From Phoronis pallida (taxonomy: Eukaryota > Phoronida > Phoronidae), in NCBI GenBank assembly GCA_028565715.1, contig JAOXYC010003347.1, positions 1 to 15,556 on the forward strand: a stretch of 15,556 nucleotides of DNA. The letters are read 5' to 3'. Shown here piece by piece: positions 1-6,804 of this stretch (within the stretch, counting starts at the first letter, position 1; every line of letters begins with the position of its first letter). The translations under genes were made by a program, and so were the position numbers. The notes beneath the pieces are model-generated. The model was not told the DNA's origin and ran no database searches. It saw only the letters and a program-made list of their open reading frames with translations.

Positions 1-504
1 TGAGAAAAATCCGTTGTGGACGGATTGAAACGTCTGAACATCAACTACAAACTCACCCAGTAAGGAACTTTTTATTATTATGTTATCATCGGGAGAGTAT
101 GAACAATCTATTCCATCAAATAATGATGTTATTGTTAGTTTTTTTAAGCGTTTAAATAGGGACAACACAGTCCAAGCATAATCATTTTTAAAATTGTTTT
201 GAAATGCTAAATAAATGTGTTTTTTTGCATAGTGGATGTACGCGGAAAAATATGAAGTTATGGAAGCAAAAGGCGTACATTGAGATTTAGCCATGTAAAA
301 TTATCATTTTTTTCGCAATGTCAGACTCGATGAATTATCGACTCCGGGATCGGCTCTCACATAAGCTTATACTTGAGGTTTACTGAAAGTTACTTATTAT
401 ATCAATTTGGTTTGATAGAGGATAAATAAAGGTTTGACCAAGAAACTGATCAACTTTTAAAATATGTATTTTTTAAAAAGTTAAAACTTGTATAGGCCTA
501 TTGG
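1..504. other. AT-rich non-coding stretch, nothing recognised
   Basis: No long reading frame or repeat of known type is visible. The first 205 bases are open in frame 3 on the plus strand (about 50 codons from the window edge), but composition and length give no reason to call it coding. A small imperfect palindrome (aatccgt / acggatt) lies at about 9-29. The first taggccta motif of the window lies near 493. Confidence 0.5.
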
Positions 505-676
505 AGGTGAATCGGTAGCCATGAGTGCGATATCTTCGATTCACACGTTCACACGAAGGGCCTGAGTTCGAATCTAACCCGATGCCAGGTTTTAAAGGGG
601 GTGTCCTTGAAGTCATTTAAACCCCTGAGCCAGTTGTGCGAATATATGATTATAGACAAAAATGAAAGAAAAAACG
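505..676 (+). mobile_element. Degenerate tRNA-derived SINE
   Basis: A tRNA-like head is visible: a box-A-like stretch at about 514-534 (ggtagccatgagtgcg) and a clear box B at 564-574 (gagttcgaatc). About 40 bases after the head comes tgtccttgaagtcatttaaa (about 602-621), a diverged form of the tgtccttgggcaag...cacttaaccc stretch seen in the body of many animal SINEs. An A-rich tail follows (about 656-676). The RNA polymerase III promoter boxes would drive transcription, and mobilisation would depend on a partner LINE. The copy is eroded: the acceptor-stem halves no longer pair and box A is imperfect, so it is a fossil, not a working tRNA gene. Exact ends are uncertain and no target duplication was identified. 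Confidence 0.6.
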
Positions 677-1262
677 GACGAGATTCGGTAACTCAAAAGT
701 TAATCATCGTGTTAAGTACGCCATGAATTCAAAAGATTAGTTAAAAACAATGTGATATGATGAAGCCCGGTTTGGTGCATATTGATAGGTTATTTGGCTT
801 GGGTAGGCCTACGCCTCGTTAAAATACTTCATCCGATTCAAATTTCAATCGAATAACCTCACCTCATATGCATTTACGTCATCATATATCACGTGATGTG
901 TATTTGATGATCACGTGAACGTATTCAGACGTGTATTGTATGCTGTTATTGTTCGAGTTATTTCAACATAGGTTGTATAAGTTATATTTAACTATTGTGG
1001 GGAAGTTAAAATCCGTTGATTGTCATTTGAATTTGAAACATGTAGTATATCATATATAAGCTTGTAATTGTGAAATAGTTTTGTTTCTTTGATAGAAAAT
1101 ATATGTTAGCATCTTTATTGAGTATTTTTTCTTTGACGCTTCGTAAATCAAATTGATAACAAAGATTCAATCAATGACAGTTTTTGTAAAATTTAAATTC
1201 TTCAAATATTGAATTTTCATTTTCAAATATTTAAATTATGCAAATAAATATTAGTTGGCATA
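677..1262. other. AT-rich non-coding DNA with a small motif cluster
   Basis: No coding frame or repeat was recognised. The only notable structure is the transcription-factor-like cluster at 873-918, listed separately. A tatataagc sequence lies near 1053, but nothing downstream supports it as a TATA box. Confidence 0.45.
873..918. promoter_or_regulatory. Cluster of CRE-like and paired TCACGTGA sites
   Basis: Visible are ttacgtcat at 873-881 (an ATF/CREB-type site) and two identical 8-bp palindromes TCACGTGA at 889-896 and 911-918, whose starts are 22 bp apart, about two helical turns. TCACGTGA is the E-box core preferred by bHLH-zipper factors of the USF/MITF/TFE type (established knowledge). 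That the cluster works as an enhancer or promoter is inference; no transcription start or exon is evident nearby. Confidence 0.35.
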
Positions 1263-1403
1263 CTATTAGAAGGGGAGTACTGTGTCTTGTGTGTTTTGTC
1301 AAGTAAAAACTATTGTCATTTTCTTTTGAGTTCCTGTCCTGGTGAATTTTTTTTTATAAATTTTGAAATATTGAAACCGTGCTTTTAGACCATGGGTCAG
1401 CCA

Positions 1404-1584
1404 AAAGTTGACTACCAAAAAAGGGAGAAGATGGCAATGTGATTTCTTTCAAGTTTGCTTCCTAACGTTGACTTTGCGAAGATGTGAAGACGAATTATGT
1501 TTTGATTCATTCTTCACATGTATTTCAGCCATAAAAAGCTCCGCACGTGTCTCGCATTAAACATGACGTTCTTTGCCATGATTC
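1404..1584 (+). repeat. Left inverted arm of the 1.5-kb element
   Basis: This is the inverted partner of 2469-2671. The 28-bp perfect block is at 1517-1544. It contains a purine-rich aaaaaagggagaag near 1417-1430 that pairs with the cttctactccctttttt stretch near 2644-2660. Confidence 0.65.
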
Positions 1585-2468
1585 GCGGCTTTTTTACTAC
1601 GGCTATTGTTTAGCGTAAAATAACGTCAATGAACAAATATTTTTGGAATTTTGTATTATAATAACGGAATAACCTTAAAAAAACAAATTATGTGTCGAGA
1701 AATTCAGTTCCCTTTGAAACATAATTTACATTTGAATAAAATACACACGAAGGTGTGAAACTCTACGAATTGGTTTTCAAATTTTGCAAAATCTCAAGAA
1801 GTTTGAAATGTTCAAAGACTTGAACAAAAAATAATCAATAGTACACTTCGTGCAAAATACCTTTATTTGGCATATAATATATTTCTTTAAATAGATAAAG
1901 TCAAGAAACCGCTGATGTGAGTGCACTATCGTTTATGAAACCAGATAAAGTGGAAAACCTGTTTTTAAAGCCGTTAAGATTCAATTGCGATCAAAAATAG
2001 TTGTAGTCTCAACTGCGGAATAATCAGGGCTGGCAATCGTTGAAGAACTGTATCCGCATACTACTTCGTTGCTCTGTGTTGTTCTCTAACACATTAAAGA
2101 CTCTTCAGTACGCATAAAACTTTGTGCGCGTGTAACTAATTATCCTGACTACGTATATAGTGTTTACGGTCTTAGAATATAAGGAGCGGGTATCCACGTT
2201 TTTCTTGGTTGGCCAGTTTCCACAAGTTAAATCGAATTCCGGGTATCACACGAATTCTAGTTTCCCCGTTATTATCCACATTTTTATGAGAACATTTTGG
2301 TCATAATGACTAATAGTTGCAGTGATTAAGCAGACTTTTCATGATTTTTTTTACATGAACAGTTAAATCAAATTTATTTAAATTAACAATAAAATTTATT
2401 TACATAAACTTTTATTGGCACTTTTTTAAATCGACTTATACAGAACTGGTATAGCTCCTACTTTTGCA

Positions 2469-2671
2469 CCAATCGGCAAAGGACGTCGTGTCAAATACGC
2501 GACACGCGCGGAGCTTTTTATGGCTGAAATACATGGAAAGATATCAAAACATCTCCGCAAACTTGCAGAAAGCTGTGAGTCTGGTATGTTCACCACATGT
2601 TTTTGTCAACGTCAGGAAGCAAACTAAAAAGAAATCACATTCGCTTCTACTCCCTTTTTTGGAAGTCAAAT
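2469..2671 (-). repeat. Right inverted arm of the 1.5-kb element
   Basis: This is the inverted partner of 1404-1584, slightly longer because of an insertion at about 2565-2600 that is absent from the left arm. The perfect block is at 2508-2535. Confidence 0.65.
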
Positions 2672-2903
2672 GAGAACTACGGCTTCTTATCTCACAGTCT
2701 ATTTTGTCTGTATTACTTTTAACTTCTATCATCCCCTTCTTTTAATCTATTAGAAGGGGATAACGTATACCTTGTTAACGTCATCAGTAAATAATGTCAT
2801 TTGCGAGACTTCGATAATTTGGCCCGCTTTTTGTGTCAAAACTGAATTTTTAGTCATACATGTATAATCTAATATATAAGTATGAAAATGTCTGTGCGTG
2901 TTG

Positions 2904-2922
2904 GTGTGTGTGTGTGTGTGTG
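2904..2922. repeat. TG microsatellite
   Basis: An uninterrupted gt/tg run of about 19 bases lies just inside the left end of the Helitron. Confidence 0.9.
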
Positions 2923-2960
2923 TCTTTCCGCAAGTTTTGACAGCGCGAAGCTCTGGAACA

Positions 2961-3268
2961 GTCGAGGTGACTCAAAGTGACGAGGTGTGCATGTGCACGG
3001 GATGTGCACGTGCGAAGCACGCGCACAACCCGCACGTGCCTGCACGTGCAGTTCCGCGCGGAGCGCGGAAAGTCGAGGTTGGTCAAGGCAAAGGGTGTAC
3101 ATGTTCACGGGTGTGCACGTGCGAAGCACGCGCACACTCCGCACGGGCAGGAGCGCGCGAAGCGCGGGAAAAGTTGGTAAAAGTCGAGGTGGGTCAAGGT
3201 AACGGGGTGTGCATGTGCAAGGGGCGTGCACGTGCGAAGCACGGGCACACCCCGCAGCGAAGCGCGGG
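2961..3268 (+). repeat. GC-rich tandem array, period about 111 bp
   Basis: The anchor gtcgaggt recurs at 2961, 3072 and 3183, exactly 111 bp apart. The anchor gtgcacgtgcgaagcac recurs at 3004-3020, 3113-3129 and 3226-3242 (spacings 109 and 113). Each unit contains a hairpin-forming cgtgc-gaa-gcacg core, and the units resemble the 3' terminal hairpin of the Helitron, so the array may have grown from copies of the element's own end (inference). GC content is far above that of the flanking DNA. Confidence 0.8.
3251..3268 (+). terminator. Helitron 3' subterminal hairpin
   Basis: Stem cccgc/gcggg with an inner gc/gc step around a gaa loop, ending 12 bases before the CTAG terminus at 3277-3280. 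This is the rolling-circle transposition terminator, not a transcription terminator. Confidence 0.75.
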
Positions 3269-3280
3269 TCACACATCTAG

Positions 3281-4186
3281 TACCTATATAATATAGCAAA
3301 AATTCCACAAGACTGAGAAGAGATTGTTCTAACCATGTGCATCTTTAAATTGTTGGCAAACAAATCGTGCAGTTTCAACTGCAAGAACACAAGTATCGCA
3401 TGACTCAGCGTGTCGTGGTTAAAAAAAACCCATTTCTACACTGTAGTTACATGTTTTAGTATTTAGCCAGAAATATTTCAACAGAACGATCAAATGAAAT
3501 GGGAAAAATAAATTTTTAATACAAACTATTTTCATTGAAATAGTGTCTAACCCCTTCGTTTTCACTTTTCAATCGGCTTTTATATTTCCTTGAACCTGGT
3601 TCGATCTCTGGGGTTACATTCTCTGAGAACAGGTTGTCATGGTATTTCTAGCCAATCTATTGCGTTATGAAGAATTGCCGTTTTTGTGATGTTTCTGTGA
3701 TTGAAATATAGCTACATCAACTTTTTCTGTGGCGAATTTCTTTTGTGATAAGTTTAGCCAAAAAATTTGAATTAACGATTTACCAGGAAAAGTCAAAAAT
3801 CTTATGGATTCGATAACATCACCTCGGTTCTTGCGTATCTGAATAAAAATTGATAGTAACAGTCTTTGTCGTTTTTGAGATCGATATTCAGTTCCTTGTT
3901 CATTGTAAGATAAGATAAGATAAGATAAAGTTTATTACAGATAATAAGATTACTTTATGAATAAGTTCAGTTTGACTTTCCAAAATCATTTCATATATGG
4001 AGTGACGGTTTCGGGGCTTACATCTCTTAGCCCCTGGTTAAAACTTCAGTGTTATTATTGAAGGGGAGGCGTCAGAAGGGTCTTCTGTGAAATGGCGGGG
4101 TCTCTCAGCGTTCTGGGGCCTTCCTTATTCCTCCTCTACAATGCACATAAATGAAACTCCTCCAGATTACATGGAAAATAAATTTC
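3281..4186. other. Unassigned AT-rich DNA with one microsatellite
   Basis: No coding frame longer than chance is seen. The stretch holds a TAAGA microsatellite (3906-3925) and, at about 4014-4035, a small hairpin (ggggct...agcccc). The two together might be the end of an old retrotransposon, but no element could be delimited. Confidence 0.4.
3906..3925 (+). repeat. TAAGA pentanucleotide microsatellite
   Basis: Four perfect copies of taaga followed by a degenerate taaag and tttattac. Short pentameric runs of this kind often sit at the 3' ends of non-LTR retrotransposons; that origin is only a possibility here. Confidence 0.8.
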
Positions 4187-4300
4187 GGTACAAGTCGAAT
4201 ATTTAGTTGGTCCCTCGTATGTTTGCGTTATTCAGTCAATGTGTTTCCAACGACTAAATAACGGAAGTTATACGAGGGACCAACTTATTCGACTTGTACC
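4187..4300 (+). mobile_element. Foldback MITE, subfamily A, copy 1
   Basis: A 114-bp near-perfect palindrome starts ggtacaagtcg and ends cgacttgtacc. The arms are about 48 bp each around a loop of roughly 14 bases (aatgtgtttccaac). It is flanked by a perfect 8-bp target-site duplication taaatttc at 4179-4186 and 4301-4308, which fixes both ends. The last 70 or so bases are identical to the copy at 6352-6462. No coding capacity. An 8-bp duplication fits the hAT, P, Merlin, Novosib or Zisupton/KDZ groups; the ends do not look like typical hAT ends, so the superfamily is left open. Confidence 0.9.
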
Positions 4301-4537
4301 TAAATTTCACTATACTGCAAAGGCAACCTCTTTCGCACTGTATCTTCCACAGAAAGATCTTTAACTTTGACTCAGTTGGTTTGAATCTTTGCTTCAGTTG
4401 TCATTCGCTCTCACACCGACGATGGAATAAGTTAGTTTTTGAAACCGGCGTATATCTATATAGTTTGTACTGAAATATCAATCAATTTACTCAACTTGGA
4501 TTTATTAGCAAAAACGTACGTTGTGTTTTTTTAACTA
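4301..4537. other. Non-coding spacer
   Basis: Unremarkable sequence between two transposons. No motif or frame supported a call. Confidence 0.5.
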
Positions 4538-4951
4538 CGGTAAATTCTCGCCATTTTGGGACACCTCAGAATTAATTATTTTGGGAAATTTGACTTCTTG
4601 TCCCAAAATGGCGGGTACGTTTTCGGGGTGTCCCAATTTGGCGAACATAAAAAAAGATTACAATTTTTCTTATTTGTCCCAATTTGGTGAATAAATGTTA
4701 TACCATCATAGTTCGGACAGTTCAAACTGATAAAATAGATGTTTATCACACAACACATGCCCGATTAAATTGGTGCATGAACTTCTAAGACTCATTGAAA
4801 CACGGGCAGGTGGGATTAGATAAAATTTGGGCTTGTCCCAATTTGGCGAACACGCGCATCGATCAGTTTTTAGTCCAGGTCCCAATTATTTGTGCAAATA
4901 ATTGTTGGCGTCTCAAAATGGCGGGTGTCCCAAAATGGCGAGAATTTACCG
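4538..4951 (+). mobile_element. TA-flanked inverted-repeat transposon, non-autonomous, 414 bp
   Basis: The first 28 bases (cggtaaattctcgcc...) are perfectly inverted at the right end (...ggcgagaatttaccg), and the flanking TA on both sides (4536-4537 and 4952-4953) extends this to a 30-bp palindromic match. A TA target duplication is typical of the Tc1/mariner/pogo group. The interior has no coding frame. Its most striking property is seven copies of the 13-mer tcccaaWWtggcg: 4549-4561 (inverted, in the left terminal repeat), 4601-4613, 4631-4643, 4677-4689, 4836-4848, 4911-4923 and 4928-4940 (in the right terminal repeat). Two of the seven (4677 and 4911) differ by one base from the consensus. 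They may be transposase-binding sites (inference). Perfect terminal repeats suggest a fairly young insertion. Confidence 0.85.
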
Positions 4952-5919
4952 TACCTCGTTACAATTCGACCCTCTGGCCGTAAAGATGTTACCGTATAGC
5001 CCCGCCATTGAGCGCATGCGCCTGAGTGGGATACGCGCCTAATCGCGGAACTTGTAGGCCCATGCGCCTATTATGCGGGACATTGGAGTAGAACGAGTGT
5101 TGAAATTGTGGTGCTCCGGATGTAGGTGCACATTTGGTTTTTTTTTAAAAGCGCGGCTTTTAGTTTCGTGGATTTTAATGCAACTTATGTGTGGCGACGT
5201 ATTACCGAAGAGCGCGCACTGCTTCCTCATCCTGGCATGAAAATAACAAGTCAATGGCAAGTTGTCTTGTACTTATTTTCATTTTACGTTTCAATTTTTC
5301 TAATCTTGGTCATCAAATAAGCAATTATGAAAAAACTTGCGTGCACGCTATTTCAGACGTCAACATTTCAGTTAGAGTTGACAGTGTTGGCCCCTACTGT
5401 CTGTGCGGCATAGCCGAATTCAGAACCGCATACCAGCTGCTCCCTTGAGTCGTTATTAGAGGACTCAATGAAAAGTGAGTATTTAACATTTAACACCCAA
5501 ACTCAAGCACCTGAGTAAGTCACGGTCTACTAAGACGACTAGAAGGTCCCTGACACCACAAGTTGAGTTAAAAATTGATTGCCGATGTCTATCTTTTTAA
5601 ATTATCAAAGATGCGCCTAATAACTAAAAATATAGCAAAACATTTTCTTCAGAAATAGGACATTTTAAATTATTTTTTGAGCTCCCGAAGCCCAAAATTT
5701 TAATTTAAAAATAGGGCCTATATACTTTTATTTCATTTCGGGCGTTGAGTTATTCTTCACATTATTTTTCGAAGCTAGCGCGCTCATTTGGCTGTGTATC
5801 TTACAAATGACTTTTGATGACCATAAATAGACCCGGGTAATTGGTAAATAGAGTAACGGCTAGTTCTCAACCGATTATGCCGATGCAGTCAAGAATTGCT
5901 GATCGAGCGCCCCCTATTA
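4952..5919. other. Comparatively CpG-rich upstream region, no supported gene
   Basis: CpG is denser at about 4990-5230 than in the rest of the window outside the Helitron. Several overlapping short frames of 60-85 codons exist on both strands (for example 5191-5448 plus and 5039-5260 minus), but they conflict with one another and none has recognisable domain features. A consensus-like splice donor (aaa|gtgagt) lies at about 5470-5478 without a supported exon. This stretch may be the distal promoter of the gene starting near 5980, or hold an alternative first exon. Confidence 0.35.
5001..5070. promoter_or_regulatory. NRF1-type palindrome with neighbouring half site
   Basis: GCGCATGCGC at 5012-5021 matches the palindromic NRF1 recognition core, and a partial copy, ggcccatgcgcc, lies at about 5058-5069. 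Ccccgccattg at about 5001-5011 contains a reverse YY1-like gccat. In animals such sites concentrate in CpG-rich promoters of housekeeping genes (established knowledge). A functional promoter here is inference. Confidence 0.4.
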
Positions 5920-5935
5920 TTTACCAACTTTTCAA

Positions 5936-5990
5936 ACAGCCAATCACATGAACGCTGACGTACCACATGATTTGAACAAGATGGCGCCCC
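5936..5990 (+). promoter_or_regulatory. Core promoter: CCAAT box, CRE half site, YY1/TISU site
   Basis: Three promoter-typical motifs occur in order within 47 bases: CCAAT at 5940-5944, TGACGTA at 5956-5962 and CAAGATGGCGCC at 5977-5988. The last is a YY1-type AAGATGGCG and matches the TISU consensus SAASATGGCGGC at all but one position. YY1 sites of this orientation usually lie just downstream of the start site of TATA-less promoters, so transcription probably starts around 5955-5975, running rightwards. No TATA box is seen at the right distance. The exon and donor that follow support the direction. Confidence 0.6.
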
Positions 5991-6016
5991 AAAGTACGAT
6001 CTTGCAAAGGTTTTGA
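5981..6016 (+). other. Upstream ORF of 11 codons (MAPQSTILQRF)
   Basis: The ATG is the one inside the YY1/TISU motif, and a TGA closes the frame at 6014-6016, before the coding ATG at 6040. TISU elements support efficient initiation on very short leaders, so this frame could be translated and reduce initiation at the downstream ATG. A second minimal uORF (ATG ACT TGA) lies at 6030-6038. Alternative: splicing at the weak donor aaag|gtttt near 6010 would make this ATG the true start; the strong donor at 6065 makes that less likely. Confidence 0.4.
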
Positions 6017-6039
6017 AAGTTGACAAGACATGACTTGAA

Positions 6040-6064
6040 ATGCCTCGCAAAAGCAAGAGCCAAG
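6040..6064 (+). CDS. First coding exon of an unidentified gene (MPRKSKSQ...)
   Basis: ATG at 6040 has a purine at -3 (g) but c at +4, a moderate context. Eight codons encode MPRKSKSQ, followed by one base (g6064) and a strong splice donor CAAG|GTAAGC at 6065, giving a phase-1 intron. The leader and promoter motifs upstream agree with this being a 5' exon of roughly 90-110 bases. The lysine/arginine-rich start would suit a nuclear or nucleic-acid-binding protein, but eight residues identify nothing; it only loosely resembles the basic MxRRKQ starts of several zinc-finger regulators and does not match that motif. The rest of the gene must lie beyond the donor, probably outside the window, because no convincing phase-compatible second exon was found. 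Possible regulation: a TISU-like uORF and the CCAAT/CRE promoter. The exon is a prediction from signals alone. Confidence 0.45.
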
Positions 6065-6231
6065 GTAAGCAACATTCGTTAAGAAAAGAAACCAAATCAA
6101 ATCATATTGAAGGGTTTTAAAGCAATCAATGAACCACAATCGAATTTATAGGCCTGCCTTTCTCATCGTTTCAACTCGAGAGTCAAGTTCAAGTTTCGAA
6201 ATTGGCCCACGGGCACAGAACTGTCAACAAA

Positions 6232-6342
6232 GGTACAAGTCGTAGAGAGCGGTCCCTCGTTTACTTCCTGTTATTCAGTCAATTAAAACCCATTGACTGA
6301 ATAACGGGAATATACGAGGGACCGCTCTGTACGACTTGTACC
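6232..6342 (+). mobile_element. Foldback MITE, subfamily B, copy 1
   Basis: A 111-bp palindrome with the same ggtacaagtcg...cgacttgtacc ends as the other copies. The inner stem ttattcagtcaat / attgactgaataa is perfect. It differs from the copy at 6528-6638 at 3 of 111 positions. Unlike the other three copies it has no matching 8-bp flanks (tcaacaaa left, ctaaaact right), and it sits only 9 bp from the next copy, which suggests rearrangement after insertion. Confidence 0.88.
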
Positions 6343-6351
6343 CTAAAACTG

Positions 6352-6462
6352 GGTACAAGTCGATTAAGTTGGTCCCTTGTTTATTTGCGTTATTCAGTCA
6401 ATGTGTTTCCAACGACTAAATAACGGAAGTTATACGAGGGACCAACTTATTCGACTTGTACC
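6352..6462 (+). mobile_element. Foldback MITE, subfamily A, copy 2
   Basis: A 111-bp palindrome flanked by near-identical 8-bp sequences, taaaactg (6344-6351) and caaaactg (6463-6470), a target duplication with one mismatch. It shares a block of more than 70 identical bases with the copy at 4187-4300 from gcgttattcagtc to the right end. The left arms differ by a 3-bp gap and a few substitutions. Confidence 0.9.
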
Positions 6463-6527
6463 CAAAACTGGTCCCTCTGCCATGCAGTCGGGACACTGTG
6501 TTCAGATGTATCTCACATAAATAAAAC

Positions 6528-6638
6528 GGTACAAGTCGTACAGAGCGGTCCCTCGTTTACTTCCTGTTATTCAGTCAATTAAAACACATTGACTGAATAA
6601 CGGGAATATACGAGGGAACGCTCTGTACGACTTGTACC
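6528..6638 (+). mobile_element. Foldback MITE, subfamily B, copy 2
   Basis: A 111-bp palindrome with a perfect 8-bp target duplication, aataaaac, at 6520-6527 and 6639-6646. It is 97 per cent identical to the copy at 6232-6342. With the other copies, the insertion sites share an A-rich preference (taaaact-like in two cases). Confidence 0.92.
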
Positions 6639-6804
6639 AATAAAACTGCAGAAGATTAGATTCATTAAATTGCCAATTGGTCTACTCGAGTGACGAGTAT
6701 CCAAGAACCAAAGCTAAATGTTGCAACCAGTTTGTAAACATTTCCTGTTTATAAATCAAACAGTTAGAAGTGTGTTATGAACATATCCATTGATAACATT
6801 GTTG

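Larger units (their letters stand above)
1263..2760. mobile_element. Probable non-autonomous element with long imperfect inverted arms
   Basis: The segment at about 1404-1584 reappears in inverted orientation at about 2469-2671. The best block is a 28-bp perfect match between 1517-1544 and 2508-2535, and similarity continues through several further blocks, such as aggaagcaaact versus aggaagcaaact after reverse complementing, and gaaatcaca. The 14-mer ctattagaagggga stands as a direct repeat outside both arms, at 1263-1276 and 2747-2760, and an inverted copy of its end (tccccttct) lies at 2732-2740. These copies probably mark the limits, but I cannot say whether they are termini or target duplications. 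The roughly 880 bp between the arms are AT-rich with no coding frame, and the small frame at 2464-2673 lies within the right arm and looks fortuitous. The arms have diverged by substitutions and by one insertion of some tens of bases in the right arm, so the copy is old. The superfamily is not identified; an inverted duplication of other origin is the alternative. Confidence 0.55.
2868..3280 (+). mobile_element. Short non-autonomous Helitron
   Basis: All the structural hallmarks of a Helitron are present. The left end begins TCTAATATATAAGTATG after an A (2867), and the right end finishes CTAG before a T (3281), matching insertion between A and T without target duplication. A GC hairpin (cccgc 3251-3255 with gcggg 3264-3268, plus an inner gc/gc pair) ends 12 bases before the terminus, as expected of the 3' terminator of the element. 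A TG microsatellite follows the left end, as in many animal Helitrons. At 413 bp it cannot encode the Rep/helicase protein and must have moved in trans. The interior is a GC-rich tandem array listed separately. Overlapping short frames on both strands here come from the lack of AT-rich stops and are not genes. The calling criteria are structural; no family name is assigned. Confidence 0.85.

Noticed and set aside
505-583. A functional tRNA gene
   Set aside because: Box B is good, but acceptor stem halves do not pair, the anticodon arm is not formed, and SINE body sequence and an A-rich tail follow.
2464-2673. A 69-codon plus-strand frame
   Set aside because: It coincides with one arm of an inverted repeat, and the opposite arm does not keep the frame.
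2890-3280. CRISPR-like array
   Set aside because: Repeats of about 111 bp without unique spacers, in eukaryotic DNA within a Helitron.
2850-3308. Six overlapping open frames on both strands, with Cys/Arg/His-rich products
   Set aside because: They lie in the GC-rich tandem array of the Helitron, overlap in several frames, repeat with the DNA period and start or end outside it without signals. They come from base composition.
4187-4300. A rho-independent terminator or bacterial inverted repeat
   Set aside because: The perfect 8-bp target duplications and further copies show it is a transposed element, and the window is eukaryotic.
5039-5448. Three short frames (73, 64 and 85 codons) in the CpG-richer region
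   Set aside because: They overlap on opposite strands and different frames, with no domain, no supporting splice pair and ordinary length.
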